Of a DNA stretch of 64,000 bases, positions 19,472-29,090 are shown one piece after another. How positions within the stretch are numbered: position 1 is the stretch's first letter; every line of letters starts with the position of its first letter. This DNA comes from Beijerinckiaceae bacterium. Lineage in GTDB: Bacteria; Pseudomonadota; Alphaproteobacteria; Rhizobiales; Beijerinckiaceae. The position numbers and the translations under genes were made by a program. A model generated the notes under the pieces. It searched no databases. It was not told the origin of the DNA and saw only the letters and a list, made by a program, of their open reading frames with translations. Location: assembly GCA_027533425.1 (NCBI GenBank), contig JAPZUD010000001.1:868001-932000 (forward strand). The letters run 5' to 3'.

Positions 19472-19696
19472 TCAGGCGGCCTGGCCCCAGCCGCCAAGGC
19501 GGGCCATTAGGGTTGTCCAGCCGAAATGATGGGCAAGGGCCGCTCCTGCACCTGCCACGGCAAGGAGCATCATTGCCACGCGGCCCGGCCGGGCCGGCGG
19601 CACGTAGCGGGCCTCGAAATCGCTTTCGGCGAAACCGAAGGCACATCCCGCCGCCGCAGCATGGTTTTCGAGGGTCTTCAGATGCGGGTGGGCCAT
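19472..19696 (-). CDS. Small single-pass membrane protein, unknown
   Basis: A 74-residue reading frame starting at the ATG at 19696, with GGAG eight bases upstream. The first about 35 residues are soluble (MAHPHLKTLENHAAAAGC), followed by a Pro/Arg turn (VPPARPGR) and one membrane segment VAMMLLAVAGAGAALAHHFG. A His/Gly-rich tail follows. It is not a shadow of another gene, because the glnA-phoX gap has no other coding candidate, and it has both a ribosome site and a possible terminator. No family recognised; it could also be noncoding. Confidence 0.5.
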   Translation of the reverse strand: MAHPHLKTLENHAAAAGCAFGFAESDFEARYVPPARPGRVAMMLLAVAGAGAALAHHFGWTTLMARLGGWGQAA

Positions 19697-19772
19697 TCCA
19701 CGAACTCCGGCGCGATTCCTGTAACGGTTGTGGCATCGACATGGTGAACATGCACTTAATGTCGCGCCCCGG

Positions 19773-19790
19773 CTGTCATTCAGGCTTCAT
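19773..19790 (+). promoter_or_regulatory. Pho-box-like direct repeat upstream of phoX
   Basis: CTGTCAT at 19773 is followed exactly 11 bases later by GCTTCAT at 19784. Two 7-base units at 11-base spacing are the PhoB binding pattern (consensus CTGTCAT, N4, CTGTCAT). The first unit is perfect, the second matches 5 of 7. It lies 52 bases before the phoX start, a sensible place for phosphate-starvation control of an alkaline phosphatase. Confidence 0.6.
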
Positions 19791-19841
19791 GGGAACCGGC
19801 GAAACCTGACTTGGCTTTCAGCACCGCTGCAGGAGACAATC

Positions 19842-21824
19842 ATGATCGAAGACAGCCGCGCCCCTCTCTCCGTCCAGTTCGAGGAGGCCGAGGATCAAGG
19901 CTCGAACGACTCCCCGAACCCGACATTGGGCGATGTGATCGCTGCCCGGTTCGATCGCCGCGACCTGATGAAAGGCCTGCTCGGCTGCGCGGCAATCGCG
20001 GCCACCGTTTCGCCCGTCGCCCTGATGGTGGCCGAGGAAGCCCGCGCGCAGGCTGCCAGCACGACCCCGAGCTTTGCCTTCAAGGAAGTCGCGGCCGGAT
20101 CGGACGAGAAACATTACGTCGCCGAGGGCTATGATGCGGATGTCCTGATCCGTTGGGGGGATGCTGTCCTGCCCGGTGCCCCCGCCTTCGACCCGGCCAA
20201 CCAGAATGCGGCCGCCCAGGCGCGCCAGTTCGGCTACAACAACGATTTTCTCGGCTTCGCGCCGATCAATGGCTCGCCCGGTCATGGCCTTCTCGTGGTC
20301 AACCACGAATATACAAATGAAGAGCTGATGTTCCCGAAGCTCGGCCGGCAGGATCGGCAGGCCCGCTTCTCCGGAATGACCCGGGAAATCGCCGCCATCG
20401 AGATGATGGCCCATGGTGGCTCGGTGCTCGAGGTGAAGCGCGAGAACGGCAAATGGGCCGTCGTGCCGGATTCCCGCTATGCCCGCCGCATCACGGCCGA
20501 AACCCCGATGACGATTTCCGGCCCGGCTGCCGGCCATGCGCTGATGCGCACGAATGCCGATCCCACAGGCACAAAGGTACTGGGGATGCTCAACAATTGC
20601 GCCGGCGCCATGACCCCTTGGGGCACCTGGCTGACCTGCGAGGAAAACTTCAACGGCTATTTCTGGTCGAAAAAGGCGGGCGAGGAAGGGCCTCAGGGCA
20701 AGGCCCTGAAGCGCTATGGCGCACCGGGCGAATGGTTCAACTGGGGCCAGTATGTCGATCGCTTCGACTACGCCAAGGAGCCGAACGAGGTGAACCGCTT
20801 CGGCTGGGTGGTCGAGATCGATCCGTTCGAGCCGAATTCCGTGCCGAAGAAGCGCACCGCGATGGGCCGCTTCAAGCATGAGGGCGCCGGCAATATCGTC
20901 AACAAGGACGGCCGTTTCGTCGCCTACCAGGGCGATGACGAGCGTTTCGACTATGTCTACAAGTTCGTGACGGATGGCCGCGTCGACATGACCAACCGGG
21001 CGGCCAATGCCGACCTGCTCGACAAGGGCACGCTGTATGTCGCGAAGTACAATGCGGATGGCACCGGCGAATGGCTGCCTCTCGTGCATGGCCAGGGCAA
21101 GCTGACCGCAGAGAACGGCTTTCCGGACCAGGCGACCGTCCTGATCCATGCTCGGCTGGCCGGGGATGCGCTGGGCGCAACCAAGATGGACCGCCCGGAG
21201 GATGTCGACGTCAATCCGAAGACCAGCAAGGTCTATCTGATGCTGACGAACAACAGCCGCCGGAAAGCGGACCAGGTCGACGCGGCCAATCCGCGCGCGG
21301 ACAACAAGTTCGGCCATATCATCGAGATGACCCCGGAAAATGATGATCACGCGGCGGTCAAATTCACCTGGAACATCCTGGTGAGATGCGGTGACCCAGC
21401 CCTTGCGGCTGTTGGGGCGACGTTCCACCCCAACACGACGAAAGACGGCTGGTTCGGCATGCCGGACAATTGCGCGATCGACAATGCCGGCCGCCTCTGG
21501 GTCTCGACCGACGGCAATTCACCCAGCGCGACCGGCCGGGCCGACGGCGTCTGGGCCATGGAAACGGAAGGCGCGGCCCGGGGCACGTCGAAGCTGTTCT
21601 TCCGCTGCCCGAACGGCGCCGAGCTCTGTGGCCCGTATTTCACGCCGGATGACGAGACGCTCTTCGTCGCCGTCCAGCATCCCGGCGAAGCGGATGACGA
21701 CGCGAAGGAGCCGGCCACCTTCGAGAATCCGTCGACACGCTGGCCGGATTTCAGGGACGGCATGCCGCCGCGGCCATCCGTCGTCGCCATCACGAAGCGC
21801 GGGGGCGGCAAGATCGGCGTCTGA
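19842..21824 (+). CDS. phoX: PhoX-type alkaline phosphatase
   Basis: A 660-residue protein from the ATG at 19842 (CAGGAG upstream). Unusually for a Tat substrate, the signal lies about 40 residues in: RFDRRDLMKGLLG, then CAAIAATVSPVALMVAEEARA; this long pre-signal segment is typical of PhoX. The mature part has PhoX/DUF839 features: NHEYTNEELMFP, NNCAGAMTPWGTWLTCEENFNGYF, GRFKHEGAG, MDRPEDVDVNP and MPDNCAIDNAGRLWVSTDG, which contain the acidic and Cys residues of the metal/substrate site. PhoX enzymes release phosphate from organic esters in the periplasm using calcium and iron. A Pho-box-like site precedes it and a terminator follows. Confidence 0.93.
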   Translation: MIEDSRAPLSVQFEEAEDQGSNDSPNPTLGDVIAARFDRRDLMKGLLGCAAIAATVSPVALMVAEEARAQAASTTPSFAFKEVAAGSDEKHYVAEGYDADVLIRWGDAVLPGAPAFDPANQNAAAQARQFGYNNDFLGFAPINGSPGHGLLVVNHEYTNEELMFPKLGRQDRQARFSGMTREIAAIEMMAHGGSVLEVKRENGKWAVVPDSRYARRITAETPMTISGPAAGHALMRTNADPTGTKVLGMLNNCAGAMTPWGTWLTCEENFNGYFWSKKAGEEGPQGKALKRYGAPGEWFNWGQYVDRFDYAKEPNEVNRFGWVVEIDPFEPNSVPKKRTAMGRFKHEGAGNIVNKDGRFVAYQGDDERFDYVYKFVTDGRVDMTNRAANADLLDKGTLYVAKYNADGTGEWLPLVHGQGKLTAENGFPDQATVLIHARLAGDALGATKMDRPEDVDVNPKTSKVYLMLTNNSRRKADQVDAANPRADNKFGHIIEMTPENDDHAAVKFTWNILVRCGDPALAAVGATFHPNTTKDGWFGMPDNCAIDNAGRLWVSTDGNSPSATGRADGVWAMETEGAARGTSKLFFRCPNGAELCGPYFTPDDETLFVAVQHPGEADDDAKEPATFENPSTRWPDFRDGMPPRPSVVAITKRGGGKIGV

Positions 21825-21835
21825 CGCCTCGCCCC

Positions 21836-21886
21836 AGTCTGCGAACCGCCCCAGACTGTGAACCGCCCTAGACTGCGAACCGCCCC
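21836..21886. repeat. Three tandem 17-bp repeats after phoX
   Basis: Three directly adjacent 17-base units (AGACTGCGAACCGCCCC type) at 21836, 21853 and 21870, differing at only one or two positions each. The last unit merges into the phoX terminator stem. Function unknown; probably slippage or duplication at the gene end. Confidence 0.85.
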
Positions 21887-21909
21887 GGCCGGAGCCGGGG
21901 TGGTTTCTT
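21879..21909 (+). terminator. Terminator of phoX
   Basis: ACCGCCCCGGC pairs with GCCGGGGTGGT (one mismatch) around a CGGA loop, followed by TTCTT. It overlaps the last tandem repeat. Confidence 0.7.
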
Positions 21910-22039
21910 GCTGCGTCAACGCGGATCTTCCCGCAAGGCGCCCGGACTGGCTGGGGAGAAGCCCGATGGCGGGCTGTTCCCCGCCCGTTCTATGGCATAG
22001 TGAAAACTGTCGAATCACCGCTCGCGAGGCATTGCCCCC

Positions 22040-24184
22040 ATGGCGTCCAAGCCATCTCCCGCCCATGATCTCTTCGGTCAGCTCGAAAAGGCCGCGAAGG
22101 ATCTCGTGCGCGAGACCCAGACGACGCCCAAGCCGGCCCCGAAGCCGGTCCTGGCCGCGAGCGACGGTACCCCGCCCCCGCCAGCCGGGGGAAAAGGCGG
22201 CAGCACGGCCGGCACGCCTCCACCCGCCCCGCCGGCGCCACCCTCCCCGCCCGGCGGCTATGATGGGTCGGCGATCGAGGTTCTCGAAGGGCTTGAGCCC
22301 GTTCGCCGCCGCCCGGGCATGTATATCGGCGGGACCGACGAGAAGGCCCTGCACCATCTTTTCGCCGAGGTACTGGACAATTCGATGGACGAAGCCGTGG
22401 CCGGCCATGCCACCTTCATCGATATCGAGCTGGATGCCGAGGGCTTCCTCTCGGTCACGGATAATGGCCGCGGCATTCCGGTCGATCCGCATCCGAAATT
22501 CCCCGGCAAGTCGTCGCTGGAAATCGTGATGTGCACGCTCCATGCGGGCGGCAAATTCGATTCCAAGGTCTACGAGACCTCCGGCGGCCTGCATGGCGTG
22601 GGCGTTTCGGTCGTCAATGCGCTGTCCGAGCATGTCGAGGTCGAGGTGGCCCGCGAGCAGCAGCTCTACCGCATGCGCTTCTCCCGTGGCGTGCCTCTGG
22701 GGCCGCTGGAACCGCTCGGCGCGATCCGCAACCGCCGGGGCACGAAAGTGCGGTTCCGGCCCGACCCCGAGATCTTCAAGGCCGGGGCGACCTTCTCCCC
22801 CGCCCGGCTGTTCCGCATGGCGCGGTCCAAGGCCTATCTCTTCGGTGGGGTCGAGATCCGCTGGAGCTGCGCGCCCGGCCTGCTGCCCGCCGGCGGCGAC
22901 ACGCCCGAACGCGCCGTCCTGCGCTTTCCCGGCGGGCTGGCGGATTATCTCGCCCGCGAGATCGAGGGCAAGCCGCTGGTCATCGACGAGATGTTCTCCG
23001 GCAAACTCGACAAGCAGGGCCATGGCGCCTGCGAATGGGCCATCGCCTGGTACCAGCATGATGACGGGCAGGTCTCGTCCTATTGCAACACGATCCCCAC
23101 GCCCGAGGGTGGCACCCATGAAGCCGGCCTGCGTGTGGCATTGCTGCGCGGCCTGAAGGACCATGCCGAGCGGATCGGCCAGTCGAAGCGCGCGGCGGTC
23201 CTGACCACCGATGACATCATGACCGGTGCGGCCGTCATGCTGTCGGTCTTCATCCGCGAGCCGGAATTTGTCGGCCAGACCAAGGACAAGCTCGCGACAA
23301 CCGAGGCGAGCCGCATCGTCGATGCGGCCCTGCGCGATGCCTTCGATCACTGGCTCGCCGGCAATCCCGGCAAGGCGCTCAAACTGCTCGATTTCGTGGT
23401 CGAGCGCGCCGAGGATCGCCTGCGCCGCCGCGCCGAGAAGGATGTCCAGCGCAAGACGGCTGTCCGCAAGCTGCGCCTGCCGGGCAAGCTGGCGGATTGC
23501 TCCTCGTCGAACCAGGCCGATACCGAGCTCTTCATCGTCGAGGGGGATTCGGCAGGCGGTTCCGCCAAGCAGGGGCGCGACCGCGCCACCCAGGCCATCC
23601 TCCCGTTGCGCGGCAAGATCCTCAACGTGGCCAATGCCGGGCGCGACAAGCTGGCCCAGAACCAGCAGATCGCCGATCTTGTACTGGCTCTGGGCTGTGG
23701 CACCGGCAGCCAGTACCGCCAGGATGACCTGCGCTATGGCAAGGTCATCATCATGACCGACGCCGACGTTGACGGCGCGCATATCGCCTCGCTGCTGATC
23801 ACCTTCTTCTACCGGCAGATGCCGAAGCTGATCGAGAACGGCCATCTCTTCCTGGCCGTCCCGCCGCTGTACCGGATCACGCATGGCGGCAAGACCGTCT
23901 ATGCGCGGGACGATGCCGAGAAGGAGCGGCTGCTGGCCACGAGTTTCAAGGGCAAGAAGCCCGAGATCGGCCGCTTCAAGGGCCTCGGCGAGATGATGCC
24001 GGCCCAGCTCAAGGAGACCACGATGGATCCGTCCCGCCGGCTCCTCCTGCGGGTGCAGATCCTGGCGGAGGACAAGGCCGGCACCGAGGATTCCGTCGAG
24101 CGCCTGATGGGAAACAAGCCCGAAGCCCGATTCGCTTTCATCCAGGAACGCGCCGCCTTCGCGGACGAGTTGATCGACGTTTGA
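22040..24184 (+). CDS. parE: DNA topoisomerase IV subunit B
   Basis: A 714-residue ParE. Residues about 30-75 are a Pro/Gly/Ala-rich disordered extension before the conserved start IEVLEGLEPVRRRPGMYIGG. The GHKL ATPase domain has EVLDNSMDEA, DNGRGIPVD and the ATP lid GGLHGVGVSVVNALSE. The Toprim domain has EGDSAGGSAKQGRDR and MTDADVDGAHI. The C-terminus ends LMGNKPEARFAFIQE. The absence of a long insert in the Toprim region and TEDSVERLMGNKPEARFAFI favour ParE over GyrB. With ParC it decatenates daughter chromosomes. It is transcribed alone. Confidence 0.94.
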   Translation: MASKPSPAHDLFGQLEKAAKDLVRETQTTPKPAPKPVLAASDGTPPPPAGGKGGSTAGTPPPAPPAPPSPPGGYDGSAIEVLEGLEPVRRRPGMYIGGTDEKALHHLFAEVLDNSMDEAVAGHATFIDIELDAEGFLSVTDNGRGIPVDPHPKFPGKSSLEIVMCTLHAGGKFDSKVYETSGGLHGVGVSVVNALSEHVEVEVAREQQLYRMRFSRGVPLGPLEPLGAIRNRRGTKVRFRPDPEIFKAGATFSPARLFRMARSKAYLFGGVEIRWSCAPGLLPAGGDTPERAVLRFPGGLADYLAREIEGKPLVIDEMFSGKLDKQGHGACEWAIAWYQHDDGQVSSYCNTIPTPEGGTHEAGLRVALLRGLKDHAERIGQSKRAAVLTTDDIMTGAAVMLSVFIREPEFVGQTKDKLATTEASRIVDAALRDAFDHWLAGNPGKALKLLDFVVERAEDRLRRRAEKDVQRKTAVRKLRLPGKLADCSSSNQADTELFIVEGDSAGGSAKQGRDRATQAILPLRGKILNVANAGRDKLAQNQQIADLVLALGCGTGSQYRQDDLRYGKVIIMTDADVDGAHIASLLITFFYRQMPKLIENGHLFLAVPPLYRITHGGKTVYARDDAEKERLLATSFKGKKPEIGRFKGLGEMMPAQLKETTMDPSRRLLLRVQILAEDKAGTEDSVERLMGNKPEARFAFIQERAAFADELIDV

Positions 24185-24493
24185 TTGCGCCAGCGCCGGT
24201 TGCAAGGGGCTCGATCCGGCAATCCGGCAAAAAAATCCTGTCTCTCCGACGAAAGTTGCACAGAATGCCGCATAAGGACTTGCCTCCTATTTGCGCAACT
24301 GTATGCAGTGTTCTGTTATGCACTATACGATCGATCGCGCAAAAGAGATCGGATTTATTTCCTATCCCGTTCCGGTTGCAGGCTTTGCTGGCAAACGAAA
24401 GGCCGGTTTTCCGATTATTGATTTAAGAAGCTTTTAGAAAATTTGCCAAAGAATTGAACAAATTGAAGTCGGCCACCGACCGGGACACCTGCC
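24185..24493 (+). other. AT-rich intergenic region upstream of the chemoreceptor gene
   Basis: This 309-base gap is noticeably richer in A and T than the rest of the window, particularly 24220-24460. No coding sequence is supported. It must carry the promoter of the chemoreceptor gene, but I find no clear sigma-70 or flagellar-type promoter. It contains one CtrA-like half-site pair, listed separately. Confidence 0.5.
24423..24437 (+). promoter_or_regulatory. Possible CtrA-type site
   Basis: TTAA, seven bases, then TTAG (7 of 8 matches to TTAA-N7-TTAA), 57 bases before the chemoreceptor start. CtrA controls motility and chemotaxis genes in alphaproteobacteria, but in an AT-rich stretch such a match can arise by chance. 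Confidence 0.25.
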
Positions 24494-26197
24494 ATGAAAA
24501 CGATTTCCAGCCGACTGGTTACGCTGCTGGCATGCCTCTTCCTGTGCATTGCCGCGCTGGCCGTCTCGGCCTGGGTAACGACGCGGACGCAATCCACCGC
24601 CCTCTCGACCCTTTATACGGGCAACATCGTTCCGCTCCGTGACCTGAAAGTCATCTCCGATCGCTATGCCGTCGACGTCGTCGATGCGGCCCACAAGGTG
24701 CGGGCGGGGACCATCAGCTTCGAGGCCTCGGGCACGGCGATGAAGGAAGCGCTGGCAGAAATCACAAAGCTCTGGCCGGTCTATCGCGCGCAGGTCACGG
24801 ATCCGGCCGAAGCCGCCAAGGCCGACGAGGCTGCACGCCTTCTCCAGGTCTCGCGCAAGGCGACAGAGACCCTGATCGCGCTGACAGCCGCACGGGATAT
24901 GTGGCAGCTGGTGGCCTTCATCGAAAAGGATATGTATCCGGCGATCGATCCGGCAACCGAAGCGGTTGGCAAACTGATCGATTTCCAGCTTGTTCGCGCC
25001 GAAGCCACGCGCAACGAGGCCCAGGCCACCGGAGCGATGACCGAACGCGTGCTGGCCGGCCTTTCGCTGCTGGCGCTGGTTCTGGCAGGCATGGGCGGCA
25101 TCTATGTCGTGCGCGGCATCACACGGCCGCTGCGGCAGGCCATCAAGGCCATGACGTCGCTGGCGGTGGTGACGCGGGATCCGTCCGAGACGGCCGTGCA
25201 GGGCCTCGACCGGATGGAATTGGCCGGCGGGCGCCGCAGCGACGAGGTCGGCGAGATTGTCCGGGCGCTGGAAACGCTCCGCGATGGCGAGATCGAGCGG
25301 CGCCGCCTGATCGCCGAGGCGAGCGCAGCGGAAACGCTCCGCCTTGCGCGGGCGCAGCGCGTGGACGATCTGATCCGCGCCTTCGAGGCCAGCGCGAACC
25401 AGGCCCTCGGCCTTGTGCAGGTCTCCTCCGACCAGCTGCGGGAAGCCTCCGACGAGATGATCGGTGTCGCGCGGACAACATCCGAACAGGCCGGCGTCGT
25501 GGCGGCGGCCACCCATGAGGCGGCGGAAAGCGCCAAGGCCCTGACCGGCGTCGGCGATGAACTCGCCTCCTCCATCGCGGAAATCGGGCGCCAGGCCGAG
25601 CAATCCTCTGCCTTCGCTTCCCGGGCGGCGCACAAGGCCCGCGCGACGGATGAGACTGTCAGCAAGCTCAGCGAAGCCGGACGCGCGATCGTCGAGGTCG
25701 TGGACCTCATCAAGAACATTGCCGGGCAGACCAACCTGCTCGCCCTGAACGCCACGATCGAGGCGGCTCGGGCCGGCGAGGCTGGTCGCGGCTTTGCCGT
25801 GGTCGCGGCCGAGGTGAAGACATTGGCCGCCCAGACGACGCGCGCCACCGAAGTGATCTCCGAACAGGCCATGGCGATCCAGGAAGCCGCGACCGAATCG
25901 ATCGATGCGATGGAGGAAATCACCGCGATGATCGAGGAGATCAATCAAGTCGCCTCGTCCATCGCCGTCGCGGTGACGGAGCAGAGCCAGGCCACGCTCG
26001 GCATTGCGGAGAACGTCCAGCAGGTGGCGCAGGGCTCGGAACATGCGGCCGAAAGCATCTCGGTTGTCCATGATGCGGCGCGCCGGACCGGCACTTCGGC
26101 TGATATCGTTCTTGACGCCTCCAACGCGCTGAAGAGCCAGAGCGACCTCCTCCGCGAGCAGGTCGACCGGTTCCTGCGCGACGTCCGCGCCGCCTGA
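24494..26197 (+). CDS. Methyl-accepting chemotaxis protein
   Basis: A 567-residue transmembrane chemoreceptor. The first membrane segment is [21 protein letters not shown]; residues about 35-190 form a helical periplasmic ligand domain of the four-helix-bundle type; the second membrane segment is [21 protein letters not shown], followed by a HAMP region ([11 protein letters not shown]). The cytoplasmic coiled coil contains the signalling hairpin [37 protein letters not shown] (conserved tip with E and R residues). No C-terminal CheR-docking pentapeptide is present. The ligand cannot be predicted. No che or fli genes are nearby, so this is an orphan receptor locus. Confidence 0.95.
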   Translation: MKTISSRLVTLLACLFLCIAALAVSAWVTTRTQSTALSTLYTGNIVPLRDLKVISDRYAVDVVDAAHKVRAGTISFEASGTAMKEALAEITKLWPVYRAQVTDPAEAAKADEAARLLQVSRKATETLIALTAARDMWQLVAFIEKDMYPAIDPATEAVGKLIDFQLVRAEATRNEAQATGAMTERVLAGLSLLALVLAGMGGIYVVRGITRPLRQAIKAMTSLAVVTRDPSETAVQGLDRMELAGGRRSDEVGEIVRALETLRDGEIERRRLIAEASAAETLRLARAQRVDDLIRAFEASANQALGLVQVSSDQLREASDEMIGVARTTSEQAGVVAAATHEAAESAKALTGVGDELASSIAEIGRQAEQSSAFASRAAHKARATDETVSKLSEAGRAIVEVVDLIKNIAGQTNLLALNATIEAARAGEAGRGFAVVAAEVKTLAAQTTRATEVISEQAMAIQEAATESIDAMEEITAMIEEINQVASSIAVAVTEQSQATLGIAENVQQVAQGSEHAAESISVVHDAARRTGTSADIVLDASNALKSQSDLLREQVDRFLRDVRAA

Positions 26198-26220
26198 CGA
26201 ACACAAGGCTGGTCAGCAGA

Positions 26221-26241
26221 AGGGGCGCCCGAGGCGCCCCT
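26221..26241. terminator. Bidirectional terminator hairpin
   Basis: A 9-bp perfect stem AGGGGCGCC/GGCGCCCCT with a 3-base loop between the convergent chemoreceptor and LTxxQ-protein genes. T tracts on either side are short (TCGTC and TCTGC), so it may work in both directions but weakly. Confidence 0.55.
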
Positions 26242-26257
26242 TCGTCATTTCTTCGCC

Positions 26258-26842
26258 TCAGCGGAACCAGCCCTGCCCTTGCGGCGGGCCATCAAAGCCG
26301 GGGCCACCATGGCGGCCCGGGCCGCCGCGCATATGGGGTGGCCGTCGGTTGGCCAGCTCCTCAACGCGCGACTTCTGCTTGTCATCCAGCGTCGCATAGA
26401 AGGACTTGGCCGGCTGGACCGATTTCTCGGCCGTGTCCGCCGCCTTGCGCAGCACCGAGGCGAATTTCTCGAGCCGCTCCGGCGCGCTGGACGCGCCCCT
26501 GACCGCGAAATTGTTGCACATTTCGTCGCGCAGTTCCTTCAGCGCCGGCACGAGGCCGGTGGCGAGCTTGTCCAGTTCGGCATTCTGCGCCGGTGTCAGG
26601 TCAAGATCGGCCTTCAGGAAGGCCCGGGCCACGCCCTCGAATTTCAGCGGATCACGCTCGCAGAGCCGGGCCATGCCCGGCCCCGGGCCAACCTGCCGCT
26701 GCTGGCCCCAGCGCGGGCCAGGGCCGCCGCCGTCGCGCGCCCAGTCGGCAATGCTCGCGCCGACACCGATCGTCAGTACCGCCACGCCGGCAATCATCCA
26801 TTTCGAGGCCGCACTGCCAAAAAGAGGCTTCTTCTCGCTCAT
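26258..26842 (-). CDS. LTxxQ-motif (Spy/CpxP-like) envelope protein
   Basis: A 194-residue protein with one N-terminal membrane anchor (WMIAGVAVLTIGVGASIADW) and a Gly/Pro/Arg-rich linker. The helical core has the LTxxQ-type motifs of the Spy/CpxP family: LDLTPAQNAELDKL and ATLDDKQKSRVEELANRRPP. Spy-like proteins are small periplasmic chaperones or stress sensors. The C-terminal tail is rich in Gly, Pro and His (HMRGGPGRHGGPGF), which could bind metal. The gene is convergent with the chemoreceptor gene. Role inferred from family only. Confidence 0.78.
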   Translation of the reverse strand: MSEKKPLFGSAASKWMIAGVAVLTIGVGASIADWARDGGGPGPRWGQQRQVGPGPGMARLCERDPLKFEGVARAFLKADLDLTPAQNAELDKLATGLVPALKELRDEMCNNFAVRGASSAPERLEKFASVLRKAADTAEKSVQPAKSFYATLDDKQKSRVEELANRRPPHMRGGPGRHGGPGFDGPPQGQGWFR

Positions 26843-27012
26843 TGATCATCTCCATCACGCGCCGACCCGTTGAAACAGAGAGCGCCGTGCGGCCCTGCAA
26901 ATCAACTTAAGCTTTGGTCATCTTCCGGACAGGAACCGGCAAAGGACGCGGGAAAACCAATCCTTAAGGCTGTTTGTTTACCATGCCGGACTGTCGCATT
27001 CTGGAGGCGTAC

Positions 27013-27288
27013 ATGAAGGATATCATCGAATTCCTGGCCGGTGACCGGGCCATGGTGCGGCGCTATCTGCTGCTTTCGGTGGTCATGGTCGGCGCCACCT
27101 TTGCCGCGGCGCAGGGCGTGGTCGCCCTGCTGGCGGTTCTTGTGCCCGAGCCGATGCCGCGCTATTCCGCCGCCCAACAAGGCCAGACACGGGTCTACAC
27201 GGTGACGCGGTCGGTGCTCGATGACCAGCTGACGACCGGCTCGATCCCGCGGCCGGGCCAGGCCAAGCTCGATCCCTGCCGCAACTGA
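27013..27288 (+). CDS. Small membrane protein, unknown
   Basis: A 91-residue protein starting at the ATG at 27013, preceded by CTGGAGGCG; the frame extends to 26974 without a ribosome site. It has one membrane segment (YLLLSVVMVGATFAAAQGVV then ALLAVLVP) and a polar C-terminal part with a single Cys near the end (KLDPCRN). No family recognised. It lies divergent from the LTxxQ gene and about 170 bases before the RhlE-type helicase gene. Confidence 0.6.
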   Translation: MKDIIEFLAGDRAMVRRYLLLSVVMVGATFAAAQGVVALLAVLVPEPMPRYSAAQQGQTRVYTVTRSVLDDQLTTGSIPRPGQAKLDPCRN

Positions 27289-27456
27289 CGCCTGCCGCCT
27301 TCCGCGCCGGGAAATAACGCGGGTTTGACCGCGAATCAGAAGTTTGCACTTGCATTTCCACGCCTTTTCCCGCTTAACCGCGTGATCGTCATGGCCCATG
27401 GTGGGCCTCGGGAACCGCCCTTTTTCCGGGCCGGTCGTTCGGCGATACAGGTGCTC

Positions 27457-29043
27457 ATGTCCTTTTCTGATCTTGGCCTTTCGCAGAAGGTTGTCGATGC
27501 GGTCTCTGCCGCCGGTTACACGCAGCCTACACCCATTCAGGAGCAGGCCATCCCCCATGTGCTCGCCCGGAAGGACGTTCTCGGAATCGCCCAGACCGGC
27601 ACGGGCAAGACGGCCGCCTTCACGCTGCCGATGCTGTCCATCCTCGAGCAGGGCCGTGCCCGGGCCCGGATGCCGCGGACGCTGATCCTCGAACCGACGC
27701 GCGAACTCGCGGCGCAGGTCGAGGAAGCCTTCATCAAGTATGCGCCGAACCACAAGCTCAACGTCGCGCTGCTGATCGGCGGTGTCTCCTTCGCTGATCA
27801 GGACGCAAAGATCACCCGCGGCGCTGACGTCCTGATCGCAACGCCCGGCCGCCTGCTCGATCATTTCGAGCGCGGCAAGTTGCTTCTGACCGGCATCGAG
27901 ATCCTGGTTATCGATGAAGCCGACCGCATGCTCGATATGGGCTTCATCCCCGATATCGAGCGGATTGCCGGCCTCTGCCCCTTCACCCGGCAGACCCTGT
28001 TCTTCACGGCCACGATGCCGCCGGAAATCCAGCGCGTCACCGAGCAGTTCCTGTCCAGCCCGGTGAAGATCGAGGTGGCTCGCCCCTCCTCCACCGCCGC
28101 GACCATCACCCAGAAGCTGGTGGCCACGCATGGCAAGGACTACGAGAAGCGGGAGACGCTCCGGAAACTCATCCAGACCGCCGTGTCGGATTCGGATGGC
28201 AACCCGCTCAAGAACGGCATCATCTTCTGCAACCGCAAGACCGAGGTTGCGACCCTGTTCCGCAGCCTCCAGCGGCACGGATTTTCCGTCGGCGCGCTGC
28301 ATGGTGACATGGACCAGCGTTCGCGCATGGCCGCGCTGGATGCGTTCCGCAAGAACGAGCTGACCCTGCTCGTCGCCTCCGATGTCGCGGCGCGCGGGCT
28401 CGACATCCCGGATGTCAGCCATGTCTTCAACTACGATATCCCGCATCATGCCGAGGATTACGTCCACCGGATCGGCCGGACGGGTCGTGCCGGCCGCCTT
28501 GGCACCGCCTACACGCTGGTGGCGCGTGGCGACGAGAAATACCTGCAGGCGATCGAGAAACTCATCACCAAGTCGATCGAGTGGGAAGCGGGCGACATGT
28601 CGTCATTGCCCGAGCGCGCCCCCGGCGAGAGCGACGAGGCGCCACGCCGTGGCCGTGGCGGCGAGCGGGATCGCAAGCGCGAGAAGCCGCGTGGCGGCCG
28701 CGAGGGCCGCGAGCATGTGCGGACTGCCCGCGAGCAGAAGATCATCGACGCCGCCGCCGCAACCGATGCCGAATCCGGGGATGCAGCCCCTGTGGAACGG
28801 GCTCCGAGGCCCGATCGCGCGCCGAGGCCGGAACGGGCACCGCGCACCGAGCGCAATGATCGCCCGGAACGGAGCGACCGCCCGGAGCGGGCAGCCCGGC
28901 CCGACCCTGCCCCGCGCCGCGAGGCTCCGCCGCGCCGGGATGACCGCCGCCGGAATCGTGACGAGGACGGTCCGACGCCGAAAGGGTTCGGTGACTTCAT
29001 GCCCGGCTTCCTGATGCAGGGCTCGGCGCCGAAAAAGGACTGA
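27457..29043 (+). CDS. rhlE: DEAD-box RNA helicase, RhlE type
   Basis: A 528-residue ATP-dependent RNA helicase from the ATG at 27457 ([21 protein letters not shown]). The helicase core is complete: Q motif PTPIQEQ, motif [29 protein letters not shown] ([13 protein letters not shown]), SAT-equivalent FTATMP, and in the second RecA domain ARGLDIPDV and [10 protein letters not shown]. From about residue 380 the C-terminus is a disordered, highly charged RNA-binding tail with RPERxxRPD repeats. RhlE-type helicases unwind structured RNA in ribosome assembly and mRNA decay. An rne gene also lies in this window, but 23 kb away. Confidence 0.93.
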   Translation: MSFSDLGLSQKVVDAVSAAGYTQPTPIQEQAIPHVLARKDVLGIAQTGTGKTAAFTLPMLSILEQGRARARMPRTLILEPTRELAAQVEEAFIKYAPNHKLNVALLIGGVSFADQDAKITRGADVLIATPGRLLDHFERGKLLLTGIEILVIDEADRMLDMGFIPDIERIAGLCPFTRQTLFFTATMPPEIQRVTEQFLSSPVKIEVARPSSTAATITQKLVATHGKDYEKRETLRKLIQTAVSDSDGNPLKNGIIFCNRKTEVATLFRSLQRHGFSVGALHGDMDQRSRMAALDAFRKNELTLLVASDVAARGLDIPDVSHVFNYDIPHHAEDYVHRIGRTGRAGRLGTAYTLVARGDEKYLQAIEKLITKSIEWEAGDMSSLPERAPGESDEAPRRGRGGERDRKREKPRGGREGREHVRTAREQKIIDAAAATDAESGDAAPVERAPRPDRAPRPERAPRTERNDRPERSDRPERAARPDPAPRREAPPRRDDRRRNRDEDGPTPKGFGDFMPGFLMQGSAPKKD

Positions 29044-29090
29044 GTCCGGGAGGTATCGTCTCCGGACAAGCGCCGCCAGGCAAGACAGGC

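Noticed and set aside
21347-24205. Minus-strand open frame of 952 codons opposite phoX and parE
   Set aside because: It crosses two real genes and has no ribosome site or recognisable domain; a shadow of the codon bias.
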